A stretch of 64,000 nucleotides of DNA from Kosmotoga olearia TBF 19.5.1 (GTDB lineage: Bacteria > Thermotogota > Thermotogae > Petrotogales > Kosmotogaceae): contig NC_012785.1 in assembly GCF_000023325.1 (NCBI RefSeq), forward strand, positions 310,001 through 374,000, in the 5' to 3' direction. Numbering within the stretch: the stretch's first letter is position 1; each line of letters starts with the position of its first letter. The notes below the pieces were generated by a model. That model was given only the letters and a program-made list of their open reading frames with translations. It was not told the DNA's origin and ran no database searches. The position numbers were made by a program, and so were the translations under genes. Positions 24,649 through 32,941 of the stretch are shown one piece after another.

Positions 24649-25575
24649 TCACTTCTTATTCTTCTTCTGTGGAGAATCTTTCTTTTCTTCTTTGAAAAGC
24701 TCAGAAATAACCCCAATGCTACTCAAAAGACTTGATGCTTCAAAGGGAAGGAATACCTTGTTAGCGGGGCCATTCGCAATGGCCTTCAAGGCTTCAAGGT
24801 AACGAATAGCTATCAAATCATTCGTAGGCTGGCCTTCGTGTATTGCTTTAAAAACATTAACTATTGCCATAGCCTGACCTTCAGCTTCGGCAATCAGTTT
24901 ATATTTATTTGCTTCAGCAACACGCTTGATGGCTTCAGCTTGTCCTTCAGCCTTCAAAATGGCCGACCTTTTATCTCCTTCAGCTTTTGTTATCTCGGAT
25001 TGTTTGTAACCTTCAGCTTCGAGTATAACAGCTCGTTTTGTTCTTTCTGCCTTCATTTGTTTGGACATAGCATCCATAATGTCCTGAGGTGGATCGATTT
25101 TCTTTATTTCAACCCTGGTGACTTTTACACCCCATTTATCCGTAGCTTCGTCCAGAACATCCCTGAGCTTTGCGTTGATTCGCTCACGAGAAGTTAACGT
25201 TTGATCGAGCTCCATTTCACCAATAACGTTTCTTAAATTGGTCTGTGCAAGTTTTATCGCAGCAATTTTAAAATCACGGACGTTATAAACAACCCTGAAA
25301 GCGTCGGTAATCTCATAATAAATAACTGCGTCTACAGTCACGATAACGTTGTCCTTTGTAATAACTTCCTGTGGAGGCACATCTATCACCATTTCTCTCA
25401 TGTCAATTTTGACAATTCTTTCGATGAAGGGAATGATGAAATTCAAGCCTGGCTGAGCCTGACGTCTAAACTTTCCCAAACGCTCCACCAATCCTTTTTC
25501 AAATGGCCTTATGATCTTTATTCCCGATACAGCAATTATTAAAGCTATAACAGCAAGAATAATCCACAGAATCAT
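24649..25575 (-). CDS. SPFH/Band 7 membrane protein (stomatin/QmcA-like)
   Basis: 308 residues. One N-terminal membrane segment (about 2-18) and then the SPFH domain: [84 protein letters not shown] long alanine/glutamate-rich coiled coil follows (about 185-245, repeats of [24 protein letters not shown] type). It assembles into membrane rings or microdomains and often works with NfeD proteins; the NfeD gene is 12 bases upstream. Confidence 0.93.
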   Translation of the reverse strand: MILWIILAVIALIIAVSGIKIIRPFEKGLVERLGKFRRQAQPGLNFIIPFIERIVKIDMREMVIDVPPQEVITKDNVIVTVDAVIYYEITDAFRVVYNVRDFKIAAIKLAQTNLRNVIGEMELDQTLTSRERINAKLRDVLDEATDKWGVKVTRVEIKKIDPPQDIMDAMSKQMKAERTKRAVILEAEGYKQSEITKAEGDKRSAILKAEGQAEAIKRVAEANKYKLIAEAEGQAMAIVNVFKAIHEGQPTNDLIAIRYLEALKAIANGPANKVFLPFEASSLLSSIGVISELFKEEKKDSPQKKNKK

Positions 25576-25587
25576 AAAATCCCCCCT

Positions 25588-26037
25588 TTACTCATCTTGA
25601 GCGTTCTCGTTTTTAAACTTTCTAACGTATACAATCGTTCCTTCAAGCCTTTCCACTATTACCTTTTCACCGACACCAATGATATCATCATCGATAGAAA
25701 CAGCTTTCCAATTTTCCCCTGCAGCCCTCACTACACCAGTTCTCTTTTTGTTGTTTATTTCTTCAACTACATTCCCTATACTCCCTTTGATCTCATCAAT
25801 ATAAATCTTCCTGGGAGACTCCCCCGTGAGCTTTTTAGCGATAGGCCGCGTAAGGATTACTAACACTACGCTCACAGCGGAAAATAACGACAACTGCCAA
25901 GAAAAGCTGAGTCCAAAGAAAGAGGCAATCCCTGCTATGAAAGAACCTATCGCAAACCACAGAAAGAAAAAGATCGGCGTAATAATTTCAACAACGAGTA
26001 ATGCCACACCCAATATCATCCAACCAATGTACTCCAT
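25588..26037 (-). CDS. NfeD-family protein (short form)
   Basis: 149 residues from ATG at 26037 behind GGGGGGAG; a TTG five codons earlier is possible but overlaps the RNase Z stop. Three membrane helices (about 5-23, 27-42, 48-64; the first pair reads GWMILGVALLVVEIITPIFFFLWFAIGSFIAG) followed by an OB-fold (GSIGNVVEEINNKKRTGVVRAAGENWKAVSIDDDIIGVGEKVIVERLEGTIVYVRK is this region). Without the serine protease domain of long NfeD. Next gene encodes its usual partner, the stomatin-like protein. Confidence 0.9.
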   Translation of the reverse strand: MEYIGWMILGVALLVVEIITPIFFFLWFAIGSFIAGIASFFGLSFSWQLSLFSAVSVVLVILTRPIAKKLTGESPRKIYIDEIKGSIGNVVEEINNKKRTGVVRAAGENWKAVSIDDDIIGVGEKVIVERLEGTIVYVRKFKNENAQDE

Positions 26038-26048
26038 ATACTCCCCCC

Positions 26049-26900
26049 TCAAAGAACAAAAAGTCTTTCGGGATGAACAAGATAGATTTTAATTCCTTTT
26101 TCGGCGAACTCTTCCTGCAACTTTTTTCTCAACACACTGATTTTTGAGGAGTACCTGCTAGATATATGATACAATATCAGCCTCTTGATATCACTGGCTT
26201 CCCGGACATTATCAAGAATCTCAGAAAGAACAGCGTGGTTTTGTCCTCTGCGATCTCCTCCGTTTATAAAAGTACACTCATGTATCAACGTCTCGCTACC
26301 TTTTATAACCGAAACCGGTAAGGCATTACAATCACCACTTACTGTGAGTATCTTCTTTTTGTAGGTCTGAGTAACAAAATCCCTGCCCTTTTCTTTTACC
26401 AGATCGGATATTTCCTGAGGCGATAAATGACTGAATTCAGGTTTTAATTTCCTTCTTTCTTCCAGAACATGATACCCGTAACTGATCTCACCACTTGTGT
26501 GTTGTACTGGAAATGGAATCACGGAACGCCTAAAATTTCCCGCGGTTCTTAAATAAACTTCCTCGCCGGGTTCAATAGGATTCAGTATCATTTCATATCT
26601 AAGTTTAGGATTCATTTCAGTGATAAACCTTAAAAAGTCCTCGATAGCCCTATTCTTTTTTGGATAATTTATCTTTAGAGCTTTTTCCCTATCACCCATA
26701 GCATTGTTACGTGTGTTTATGAGCCCCCACAAACCGGCAATATGGTCTACGTGTCCGTGTGTTATAAACACTTCCTTTATAGCATAAACACTGTTCCCAA
26801 GGATGGTCGAAATGCCTTCGCCGGCATCAAAAAGCACGCGCTCTGGACGATACAAAATCCACGTAGAGTAGAGCGCCTTGGAAAAAATCTTAAATTCCAA
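26049..26900 (-). CDS. rnz: Ribonuclease Z, Thermotoga type
   Basis: 283 residues, TTG start behind AGGAGGATTAGGT. It matures tRNA 3' ends. The metallo-beta-lactamase motif is THGHVDHIAGLWG (about 48-60) with valine inside the usual HxHGDH, a feature I recall from the T. maritima enzyme, which can cut after CCA. Collinear blocks are FSKALYSTWILYRPERVLFDAGEGIS, RNNAMGDREKAL, VKEKGRDFVTQTYKKKILTVSGD and LIHECTFINGGDRR. All tRNA genes in this window encode CCA, which fits such an enzyme. It ends 12 bases before the NfeD start and begins 3 bases after rplI. Confidence 0.93.
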   Translation of the reverse strand: MEFKIFSKALYSTWILYRPERVLFDAGEGISTILGNSVYAIKEVFITHGHVDHIAGLWGLINTRNNAMGDREKALKINYPKKNRAIEDFLRFITEMNPKLRYEMILNPIEPGEEVYLRTAGNFRRSVIPFPVQHTSGEISYGYHVLEERRKLKPEFSHLSPQEISDLVKEKGRDFVTQTYKKKILTVSGDCNALPVSVIKGSETLIHECTFINGGDRRGQNHAVLSEILDNVREASDIKRLILYHISSRYSSKISVLRKKLQEEFAEKGIKIYLVHPERLFVL

Positions 26901-26903
26901 AAC

Positions 26904-27359
26904 CTAATCCTCCTCGCTTTTTTCGATTGCTATGATTATACTCCCCTTGACGTTTCCCGGCAATTTTAGGTTTACCTTATATTCCCCTGTGTTCTTTATA
27001 TTCTCTTTAAGATCAACATAACGCTTGCTAAATTCTGTCCCCAGCTCCTTTGCTATAAGTTCGGCTATGTCTGCGCTGGTAACAGCACCAAACAGTTTTC
27101 CAGAAGCCCCCGCCTTGACTTTCATTCTAAAATGCCGTTGTTTGATTTTCCTCAAAAGCTCCTCACTGTTAGCTTTTGTTCTTTCTTCTTTCTTTTTCTT
27201 CTGATCTTCTATGTTCTTTAATTTACTTAATTCACTCTTTGTCGCTTCAACAGCAAGTCCACGTGGAATAAGATAATTTCGACCGTATCCGTCAGAAACC
27301 TCTTTAATCTCTCCTTTTTTTCCAAGTTTAGCAACGTCTTTCAAAAGAATTACTTTCAC
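26904..27359 (-). CDS. rplI: 50S ribosomal protein L9
   Basis: 151 residues. [39 protein letters not shown] is the L9 N-terminal signature; a long charged helix (about 40-75) joins it to the C-terminal rRNA-binding domain ([15 protein letters not shown]). ATG behind AGGAGGTGTCGCTG. Last gene of the rpsF-ssb-rpsR-rplI operon, but preceded by a hairpin that could reduce its expression. Confidence 0.97.
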   Translation of the reverse strand: MKVILLKDVAKLGKKGEIKEVSDGYGRNYLIPRGLAVEATKSELSKLKNIEDQKKKKEERTKANSEELLRKIKQRHFRMKVKAGASGKLFGAVTSADIAELIAKELGTEFSKRYVDLKENIKNTGEYKVNLKLPGNVKGSIIIAIEKSEED

Positions 27360-27373
27360 AGCGACACCTCCTG

Positions 27374-27405
27374 TTAAAAACGGGAGGCTCCAGCCTCCCG
27401 TTTCA
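27374..27405 (-). terminator. Intra-operon hairpin between rpsR and rplI
   Basis: Perfect palindrome AAACGGGAGGCTCCAGCCTCCCGTTT (written in two arms of 13 at 27378-27403). On the minus strand TTTTTAAC follows, so it is a terminator or attenuator just 10-15 bases before the rplI ribosome binding site. Confidence 0.82.
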
Positions 27406-27412
27406 TCTTTCG

Positions 27413-27640
27413 TTATTCTTTGGTGAAGGGCAGGAGCGCCATATGTCTGGCACGTTTAATGGCGGTCTTCACCATCCTCTGATGTTTAGCGCAATTGCCG
27501 GTAATTCTCTTTGGAACAATCTTCCCCTTTTCCGTCATGAATTCTTTCAATAAAGCGGTGTTCTTATAATCAACATAAGTTACCTTCATCGCACAGAGTT
27601 TACACTTCTTCTTCGTTCTTCTCCTTCTTTTTTCTCTCAT
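27413..27640 (-). CDS. rpsR: 30S ribosomal protein S18
   Basis: 75 residues with a basic start ([15 protein letters not shown]) and the conserved core [34 protein letters not shown]. Three cysteines, two in CKLC and one in GNC, suggest the zinc-containing form common in thermophiles, though the usual fourth ligand would be H in AKH. It partners with S6, encoded in the same operon. ATG has AAGGAGG upstream. Confidence 0.97.
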   Translation of the reverse strand: MREKRRRRTKKKCKLCAMKVTYVDYKNTALLKEFMTEKGKIVPKRITGNCAKHQRMVKTAIKRARHMALLPFTKE

Positions 27641-27654
27641 TTCTATCCTCCTTA

Positions 27655-28107
27655 TCAGAATGGTATGTCGTCACTATCGGTGTTTTCCGATTCGCTTCCA
27701 AAGAAGGTTATATCGTCATCGACTGGCTTTACATTCTCATCAATCAATGGTCCTTCTGTATCCACATTGGCCTGAGATTTCGTCTCCATAAATCTTATAT
27801 TATTGGCCACTACTTCTGTAGTAGTCCGTGGATCACCATCCTGCGTTTTCCACTTTCTGATACGTAGCGAACCTTCAACAAGAACCAGACGGCCTTTTAC
27901 AAGGTAGTTGCTGACAAATTCTGCGAGTTTTCCAAAAGAAACGATTCTAATAAAATCAGTGTTATTGCTATCGTTAATATCGGTCCTCATAGGTCTATCG
28001 ACAGCCAGCGTAAAAACCGAGACTTGCGTTCCATTCGCACTGAAACGTATCTCAGGATCTCGCGTCAAACGCCCGACCAACACCACACGGTTATAACTAA
28101 TAGACAT
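27655..28107 (-). CDS. ssb: Single-stranded DNA-binding protein
   Basis: 150 residues. OB-fold N-terminus ([35 protein letters not shown]) and a disordered acidic tail ending DSDDIPF, the conserved tip that recruits repair and replication proteins. Located between rpsF and rpsR, the usual bacterial arrangement; two bases separate it from rpsF. Confidence 0.97.
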   Translation of the reverse strand: MSISYNRVVLVGRLTRDPEIRFSANGTQVSVFTLAVDRPMRTDINDSNNTDFIRIVSFGKLAEFVSNYLVKGRLVLVEGSLRIRKWKTQDGDPRTTTEVVANNIRFMETKSQANVDTEGPLIDENVKPVDDDITFFGSESENTDSDDIPF

Positions 28108-28109
28108 AA

Positions 28110-28565
28110 TTACTCCTCCACAGAGGGTTCCGTTGTTGTTTTCTGGGAAATTTCACTGGAAACCCCAGATTTTTCATTCTGTTCTTCAGCCTGAGGAGTT
28201 TCAATAACCTCAGTTACAACGGCTTCCGCTGCCTTTTTTCGAGCTTTTTTCTCTTCTTTCTCAAGGTCTTCTCTTCTAAATGTCTGCCATCTGAATATCT
28301 CTGGCGTTATATTGTAGAGCCTTTCCAGAGAGTTAACTTTTTCGGGATCTGCACGGAAAAGTACAACAGTATAATCTCCTTCCGTAAACCCTTTTCTAAC
28401 ACGGTAAGCAAGTTTTCTCATGCCCCATCTGTCAAATTGCTCAATAGTTCCCTCAACACGTTCTTCGATGTACCTTTTGACTTTCTCAGCAATAGCCTCT
28501 CTTGCTTCATCAGGTAATTCCGGTGAAACGATGAACATCGTTTCATAAATACGCTTTTCAGACAT
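28110..28565 (-). CDS. rpsF: 30S ribosomal protein S6 with C-terminal extension
   Basis: 151 residues, of which about 100 form S6 (RIYETMFIVSPELPDEAREAIAEKVKRYIEERVEG, GMRKLAYRVRKGFTEGDYTVVLFRADPEKVNSLER). The last 50 are a low-complexity K/A/E/T tail, as in several thermophilic Gram-positives. ATG behind GGGAGGAGGTAACGT. It heads the operon with ssb, rpsR and rplI. The candidate S6:S18 autoregulatory leader lies just upstream. Confidence 0.96.
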   Translation of the reverse strand: MSEKRIYETMFIVSPELPDEAREAIAEKVKRYIEERVEGTIEQFDRWGMRKLAYRVRKGFTEGDYTVVLFRADPEKVNSLERLYNITPEIFRWQTFRREDLEKEEKKARKKAAEAVVTEVIETPQAEEQNEKSGVSSEISQKTTTEPSVEE

Positions 28566-28577
28566 ACGTTACCTCCT

Positions 28578-28614
28578 CCCATGGACTTATGGCCTTGCCT
28601 TTTGGCAAAGCGGG
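28578..28614 (-). promoter_or_regulatory. Candidate S6:S18 leader (rpsF autoregulation)
   Basis: On the minus strand an inner hairpin CTTTGCC-AAAA-GGCAAGG (28593-28610, one U-G pair) is flanked by CCCG on the 5' side and GGG next to the ribosome binding site, with an unpaired internal stretch. The S6-S18 complex is known to bind a leader with a CCG-containing internal loop; the position just before the Shine-Dalgarno sequence fits translational feedback. No covariance model was run. Confidence 0.45.
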
Positions 28615-28630
28615 ATTTTGACGCAAAAAG

Positions 28631-28639
28631 ATTATAACA
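28631..28639 (-). promoter_or_regulatory. Extended -10 promoter of the rpsF operon
   Basis: Minus strand reads TGTTATAAT, a TGnTATAAT extended -10 element, with only a weak -35 (CCATTG at 17 bases). The transcript start would leave a leader of about 60 bases holding the hairpin described above. Confidence 0.65.
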
Positions 28640-28694
28640 CAGTAAAACCCAGACAATGGAAATTTTTTGTTTCTGATAAAAATCTCTAAATTTA

Positions 28695-28745
28695 AGAATA
28701 CCATCAAGGTTTCCCGTACCAAGGGGAAACTCTCGATGGTACCTA
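28695..28745 (-). terminator. Hairpin downstream of the DUF523 gene
   Basis: Inverted repeat ACCATC..GGTTTCCC / GGGGAAAC..GATGGT with internal mismatches, located 25-75 bases after the DUF523 stop on the minus strand. The following sequence ATTCTTAAATTT is not a clean T-run, so termination is probable but not certain. Confidence 0.5.
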
Positions 28746-28769
28746 AAAAGTCCTATCCCTTTTATTCCT

Positions 28770-29237
28770 TTAAAGAATTTGGGAATATGTCAAGAAGTCC
28801 AGCTCCTCTTCGGAAAAAACTTCAACACCATGGGTCCTTAAATACCATGCGGTGCACCCCGTGCCGGGTACAAGAACGGATTTGAAGGTTCCATCATAAA
28901 CATAGTGCGTCCCGCATGAAGGACTCTTTGATTTCAAGATGGCAATCTGTGCCCCCATCAGTTTGGCAATTTTAAGGCTCTCACGAGCACCTTTAATGAA
29001 ATATCCAGTCACATCTTTGCCATATTCGTCAATTACTCTGGCCCCTTCGTGCCAACCTTTTGAAGAAACTATTTCTGCTCGTGGACGCGGGGTTGGAAGC
29101 CCTCCGAGTTGTTCCGGACATATTGGAATTAGAAAAAAATCTTTGGTTAACTGAAGAACATTCAAACTCAAACTGTTTTTCCCGCAATAAGTACAGTTAA
29201 TCCCTAAAAGACAAGCACTAACAAGTATTTTTTTCAT
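28770..29237 (-). CDS. DUF523 family protein
   Basis: 155 residues from ATG at 29237, which gives the conserved start KKILVSACLLGINCTYCGKNS and has GGGAAGTGAT upstream. Also conserved: ICPEQLGGLPTPRPRAEI and ILKSKSPSCGTHYVYDGTF. The family is found alone or fused to DUF1722 and has no established function that I know; conserved cysteines (SACLLG, TYCG, SCG) suggest metal or thiol chemistry. It starts one base after the LysM-M23 gene stop, so it is translationally coupled. Confidence 0.88.
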   Translation of the reverse strand: MKKILVSACLLGINCTYCGKNSLSLNVLQLTKDFFLIPICPEQLGGLPTPRPRAEIVSSKGWHEGARVIDEYGKDVTGYFIKGARESLKIAKLMGAQIAILKSKSPSCGTHYVYDGTFKSVLVPGTGCTAWYLRTHGVEVFSEEELDFLTYSQIL

Positions 29238-29238
29238 A

Positions 29239-30099
29239 TCACTTCCCACCACTCTGAGTTCCATCGTGTTTGTATTCTCTAACATAGTAAATAAGGTCTC
29301 TTGTAGGCAAAAAAGCTATTGGATCACGTGGATAAGACTTTCCGTCAGCAGCGAGCCGCCTTACCTCAAAATGAACGTGAGGCCCCGTTGCTAATCCGGT
29401 GCTACCCACTCTCCCGAGAAGATCTCCAGCATAAACATGTTGCCCAACGTAAACACTTATGTGACTCATATGTGCGTATCTCGTTACCGTTTCACCGTCA
29501 TCATGCATTATTTCAACCATATAACCATACCCTTTGTCAAAACCTGCAAACACAACTGTTCCTCTTCCAGCTGCAAAAATTGGTGCTCCTTCCGGAGCGG
29601 CAATGTCCAAACCAGTATGAAATTTTCTTTGGCCGGTGATAGGATGAATTCTCATTCCATAATAAGAACTTATATATCCGTATACAGGCCACCTCAAAGG
29701 TTTTTCTATTGGTTCATAAGCAAAAACGTTAATAATGGATGCTGGAATAAAAATCTTCTGTCCTGGAAACACCCAGCTATCTCTGGTAAGGTTATTAGCC
29801 TTCAAAAGCGGTTCCAATGGCGTAAAAAACAGTTTAGCAATGTAGGTCAAGGTATCACCTTTTTTTACTTCATAAAGGAGCCCATCAGGTTGAGGAATAA
29901 TAAGCTGTTCTCCAACACGCAAAAGCCTCGGATTTTCAATATCATTGAAATCAAGGATGGTAGATATATGTACGTCAAATCTTCTGGCAATTTCGTAAAG
30001 TGTATCTCCAGGTTGAACTTCATAAGTTAATAGCATATAGGCGTATAAATGTGCAACAGCAATTATAAAAACTAACAGCATTATGTGCTTCAACTTCAC
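29239..30099 (-). CDS. LysM-domain M23 metallopeptidase
   Basis: 286 residues, GTG start behind GGAGGTGTTGAAAG. Signal peptide or anchor (IMLLVFIIAVAHLYAYML), two LysM repeats (YEVQPGDTLYEIARRFDV, about 24-68, and YEVKKGDTLTYIAKLFF, about 75-118), then an M23 domain with HTGLDIAAPEGAPI (H and D zinc ligands) and GPHVHFEVR near the C-terminus. It binds and cleaves peptidoglycan or activates amidases, in the periplasm under the toga. It overlaps the dgkA stop by four bases and is followed by DUF523. Confidence 0.93.
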   Translation of the reverse strand: MKLKHIMLLVFIIAVAHLYAYMLLTYEVQPGDTLYEIARRFDVHISTILDFNDIENPRLLRVGEQLIIPQPDGLLYEVKKGDTLTYIAKLFFTPLEPLLKANNLTRDSWVFPGQKIFIPASIINVFAYEPIEKPLRWPVYGYISSYYGMRIHPITGQRKFHTGLDIAAPEGAPIFAAGRGTVVFAGFDKGYGYMVEIMHDDGETVTRYAHMSHISVYVGQHVYAGDLLGRVGSTGLATGPHVHFEVRRLAADGKSYPRDPIAFLPTRDLIYYVREYKHDGTQSGGK

Positions 30100-30527
30100 C
30101 TTTCAACACCTCCACGACTAATTAAGAACACCAAAACAACAATGATTATACCAAATGGAAAGGTATAAATAGAAGAAAACCCGAAAATCGCTCTACCAAA
30201 CACGTTCAAGCCAATAAATATGGTCATCGATGCTCCAAAAAGTACAACGCTCGCCGCAACATCCTTGATGACCTTCACTTTAGTGTTAAATCGCGGCTCC
30301 AATAAATCAGATAGTTCTTCTATTAATGTATTTACCCCTTCAAGTATCCATACTATGAAAACTGAGAATATGATCCACAAAAGATCCGAGTCATCAAGTT
30401 GATAAAGAATAGCAAAAAAGAGCACAATAAACCCAATAATAAGCTGGATTCTAAAATTACGTTGCGTCTTGAATAAATGCGTAAATCCATCAAATGCATG
30501 TGTGAGGCTCTTTATAAACCTGCTCAT
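30096..30527 (-). CDS. dgkA: Diacylglycerol/undecaprenol kinase (DgkA family)
   Basis: 143 residues. The family signature is EGVNTLIEELSDLLEPRFNTKVKVIKDVAASVVLFGA (about 63-99), with the catalytic glutamate and the KDVAA motif. Three to four membrane helices. Gram-positive-type members phosphorylate undecaprenol, returning the lipid carrier to cell-wall synthesis, which fits the neighbouring peptidoglycan hydrolase. It overlaps both neighbours by four bases. Confidence 0.92.
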   Translation of the reverse strand: MSRFIKSLTHAFDGFTHLFKTQRNFRIQLIIGFIVLFFAILYQLDDSDLLWIIFSVFIVWILEGVNTLIEELSDLLEPRFNTKVKVIKDVAASVVLFGASMTIFIGLNVFGRAIFGFSSIYTFPFGIIIVVLVFLISRGGVER

Positions 30528-31129
30528 TCGAACCCTCTTCCCACAAAATCATGTCTCTCTTCCTTTAATACATAGGATCTTTCAATCAGGGAAAATCCAA
30601 GATCGATTGCTTTTTCATTCAGTTCATGATATTTAGGCTTTATATACTTTTTCATAGCTTTTTTTAGCTCATCGGATTGCAATAGATTCGCTGCTTTTGC
30701 AATCATTCCAAGACCGGCCATGTTCGCTGGTAAACTTGAGCCAAGTTTTTCTTCAACAATTTTTGTAACGGGTTGAATAATTATTTTTTTCGTGGCTCTG
30801 AAGGCTTCTTTGGGTATCCTGTCAATGTAAGAATTATCGACTATTAGAATTCCATTCGTTTTGAGTAGAATCGCATGCATATTCAGAGCGAATTGGTGCA
30901 TGCTGTAGATAACATCAAAACTGCTCGCTTCTGGATAATCGATCGGTTCTTTGCAAAACAAGACATCGCAGTACGACAATCCCCCACGAACCTGAGCGCC
31001 ATGGGATTGAGTCTGAACAACCCAGTATCTCTTAGAAACAAGTGCATCGGCTAGTATTATTCCCATAAGAACGTTTCCCTGGCCACCAATACCTGATATT
31101 CTTATTGAATGTGGATAAGAGACTGCCAC
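30524..31129 (-). CDS. korC: 2-oxoacid:ferredoxin oxidoreductase, gamma subunit
   Basis: 201 residues, GTG start. RISGIGGQGNVLMGIILADALVSKRYWVVQTQSHGAQVRGG (about 9-49) is the gamma-subunit signature. The subunit takes part in oxidative decarboxylation of 2-oxoacids to acyl-CoA with ferredoxin reduction. It follows the beta-subunit gene at six bases; no alpha or delta subunit gene is adjacent. The particular substrate (2-oxoglutarate, pyruvate or others) cannot be told. Confidence 0.85.
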   Translation of the reverse strand: MAVSYPHSIRISGIGGQGNVLMGIILADALVSKRYWVVQTQSHGAQVRGGLSYCDVLFCKEPIDYPEASSFDVIYSMHQFALNMHAILLKTNGILIVDNSYIDRIPKEAFRATKKIIIQPVTKIVEEKLGSSLPANMAGLGMIAKAANLLQSDELKKAMKKYIKPKYHELNEKAIDLGFSLIERSYVLKEERHDFVGRGFE

Positions 31130-31135
31130 CTATTA

Positions 31136-31963
31136 TCACTCCTCGTTTTCTTCAAGAAGTTTTTCTTTCAGTTTTTCGTATCTATGGGTATAGGTTTCCC
31201 TTTCTACGTTCACGAACTCACCCGTAATTATCTTTCCAGTAAGTTCTTCTTCGGACATTTTCATTGCTTTCGTCAGCAGGACGGCATTTTCTTTGAAGTG
31301 CTGAAGCATACCCGTAGGAACAGGCATTCCGTTATAACGTCCAAAATACGTATGACAGTTTGTGAGTATCTCAACAACAGAACATCCTTTATGTTTTAGG
31401 GCTTTTCTAATGTACGTTACCATCTGGGCATAGTGGTAAACGGTGCTTCTCGCCACGTATGTAGCACCAGAATTAACAGCCAGGTTAACCACATCAAAAT
31501 TATTCTCGACGTTTCCGTACGGCGCGGTTGCCGCATACATGTCTTCCGGGGTAGTAGGCGAATACTGACCACCAGTCATCCCGTAAATCTGATTGTTGAA
31601 AACAATGATTGTTATATCCATATTTCTACGACATGCGTGGATAAAATGATTACCGCCGATTGCCAGCAAATCCCCATCTCCCCCCATAACAACAACATTG
31701 AATTCGGGTCTTGCCAGCTTTACACCGGTCGCAAAGGCTATTGCACGCCCGTGAAGGGTGTGCAAGGTATTGAAGTTTAGGTAACCTGTAACCCTCGAAG
31801 AACAACCAATACCTGATACCACAGCTATTCTATCTGGATCGAGTTGTTCTTTGTCAACAGCATCGATAAATGCTTTCATTATTACGCCATTTCCGCAACC
31901 CGGACACCATACATGAGGCATTCTATCCTGTCTCAGGTACTTGGTTAATCTTGTAATCGCCAT
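31136..31963 (-). CDS. korB: 2-oxoacid:ferredoxin oxidoreductase, beta subunit
   Basis: 275 residues, ATG behind GGGGAGGTAATC. HVWCPGCGNGVIMKAFIDAV (about 17-36) has the cluster-ligating CxxC; VVSGIGCSSRVTGYLNFNTLHTLHGRAIAFATGVKLARPEFNVVVMGGDGDLLAIGGNHF holds the thiamine diphosphate GDGD motif. It most resembles the 2-oxoglutarate/isobutyrate KorB type in having a TLHGRA segment. Upstream gene is a dCMP deaminase three bases away, an odd mix, so this operon seems assembled from unrelated functions. Confidence 0.88.
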   Translation of the reverse strand: MAITRLTKYLRQDRMPHVWCPGCGNGVIMKAFIDAVDKEQLDPDRIAVVSGIGCSSRVTGYLNFNTLHTLHGRAIAFATGVKLARPEFNVVVMGGDGDLLAIGGNHFIHACRRNMDITIIVFNNQIYGMTGGQYSPTTPEDMYAATAPYGNVENNFDVVNLAVNSGATYVARSTVYHYAQMVTYIRKALKHKGCSVVEILTNCHTYFGRYNGMPVPTGMLQHFKENAVLLTKAMKMSEEELTGKIITGEFVNVERETYTHRYEKLKEKLLEENEE

Positions 31964-31965
31964 GA

Positions 31966-32478
31966 TTACCTCCCCGCATTCTCATAATGTTCTAAGATGA
32001 CGCCGGTTTTTTCTAGCAAAAACTCAGACAGTGGATCAGGATAATCAACATCATAAACAACACGTTTTATCCCTGCATTGATTATTAACCGCGCACAAAT
32101 GGAGCAAGGCTTGTGAGTTACATATATGGTTGCACCATCAGTAGAGATACCAAACTTTGCAGCCTGAGAAAGAGCATTTTGTTCAGCGTGAGCAGCATAG
32201 CAGATTTCTTGATTTTCACCGGATTGTATCGAAAGCGCATCTCTTATACACTCAATTTCATTGCAGTGGGGAAATCCTGAGGGGGGCTGATTATAACCGG
32301 TTGCCAGAATCCTGTTTTCTCTAACAATGATCGCTCCAACTTTTCTATGTAAACAGCTGGAACGTTCTTTTATCAAATGCGCAAGACTCATGAAGTAAGA
32401 ATCCCAATCCTTTGAATCTCTTGGTTTTTCTTCGACTTTAAATTTTTTTAAAAATGCTTCTATCACATCTTTCTTCAT
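31966..32478 (-). CDS. dCMP deaminase family protein (ComEB type)
   Basis: 170 residues. Zinc site HAEQNAL (about 114-120, with catalytic Glu) and PCSICARLI (about 135-143). Upstream residues RKVGAIIVRENRILATGYNQPPSGFPHCNE match the dCMP deaminase branch, with histidine and cysteine for a second zinc. It converts dCMP to dUMP for dTMP synthesis. ATG is preceded by AAGGGAGTTGTTGTAAGAAT. Overlap-free, five bases after the ferritin-like gene. Confidence 0.92.
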   Translation of the reverse strand: MKKDVIEAFLKKFKVEEKPRDSKDWDSYFMSLAHLIKERSSCLHRKVGAIIVRENRILATGYNQPPSGFPHCNEIECIRDALSIQSGENQEICYAAHAEQNALSQAAKFGISTDGATIYVTHKPCSICARLIINAGIKRVVYDVDYPDPLSEFLLEKTGVILEHYENAGR

Positions 32479-32482
32479 ATTC

Positions 32483-32941
32483 TTACAACAACTCCCTTAG
32501 AGTTACCACATGTTTCTTTTCTTCCACTATTATCTTCTTCACTGCTTCTTTGGCCTCATTGTCAGTAATTATCTCCAGCAACTCATAATAGAATATAACC
32601 GTTTCTTTCTCTCTTTCGATAGCATAGCGAATAACCTCTTCAGGTTCACTGTTTGCAAACCGTTTGACCAATGTGGCTGAATCCGGAAAAACCTTGTGTT
32701 CACTCATCGTCTTAAGATAATCGGAAGCTTCATCCCAGTTTATCAGATTATCGGCTTCTTCCTCGAAACGCTTCAGGAGGGTTTTGAATGTTTGCATATG
32801 CTCTTCTTCCTGCTTCGCGAGATATTGAAAAGTGGATTTTGCATCTTCTCTATTACTGTTTTTCGCCATGGTCATATAAAACTTGTAACCCTCAACCTCA
32901 ATATTCAAAGCAATCTCCAGTATCTCATGAGGTGAAAACAT
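32483..32941 (-). CDS. Rubrerythrin/ferritin-like diiron protein
   Basis: 152 residues from ATG at 32941 with GGAGGAGATTGAAG upstream (a TTG two codons earlier is less likely). Two ExxH pairs of a four-helix bundle: EVEGYKFYMTMA with EEEHMQTF, and EREKETVIFYYEL with EEKKHVVTLREL. No rubredoxin domain follows. Such proteins reduce peroxide or store iron in anaerobes. It overlaps hemW by 17 bases, so it is probably coupled to it. Confidence 0.88.
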   Translation of the reverse strand: MFSPHEILEIALNIEVEGYKFYMTMAKNSNREDAKSTFQYLAKQEEEHMQTFKTLLKRFEEEADNLINWDEASDYLKTMSEHKVFPDSATLVKRFANSEPEEVIRYAIEREKETVIFYYELLEIITDNEAKEAVKKIIVEEKKHVVTLRELL

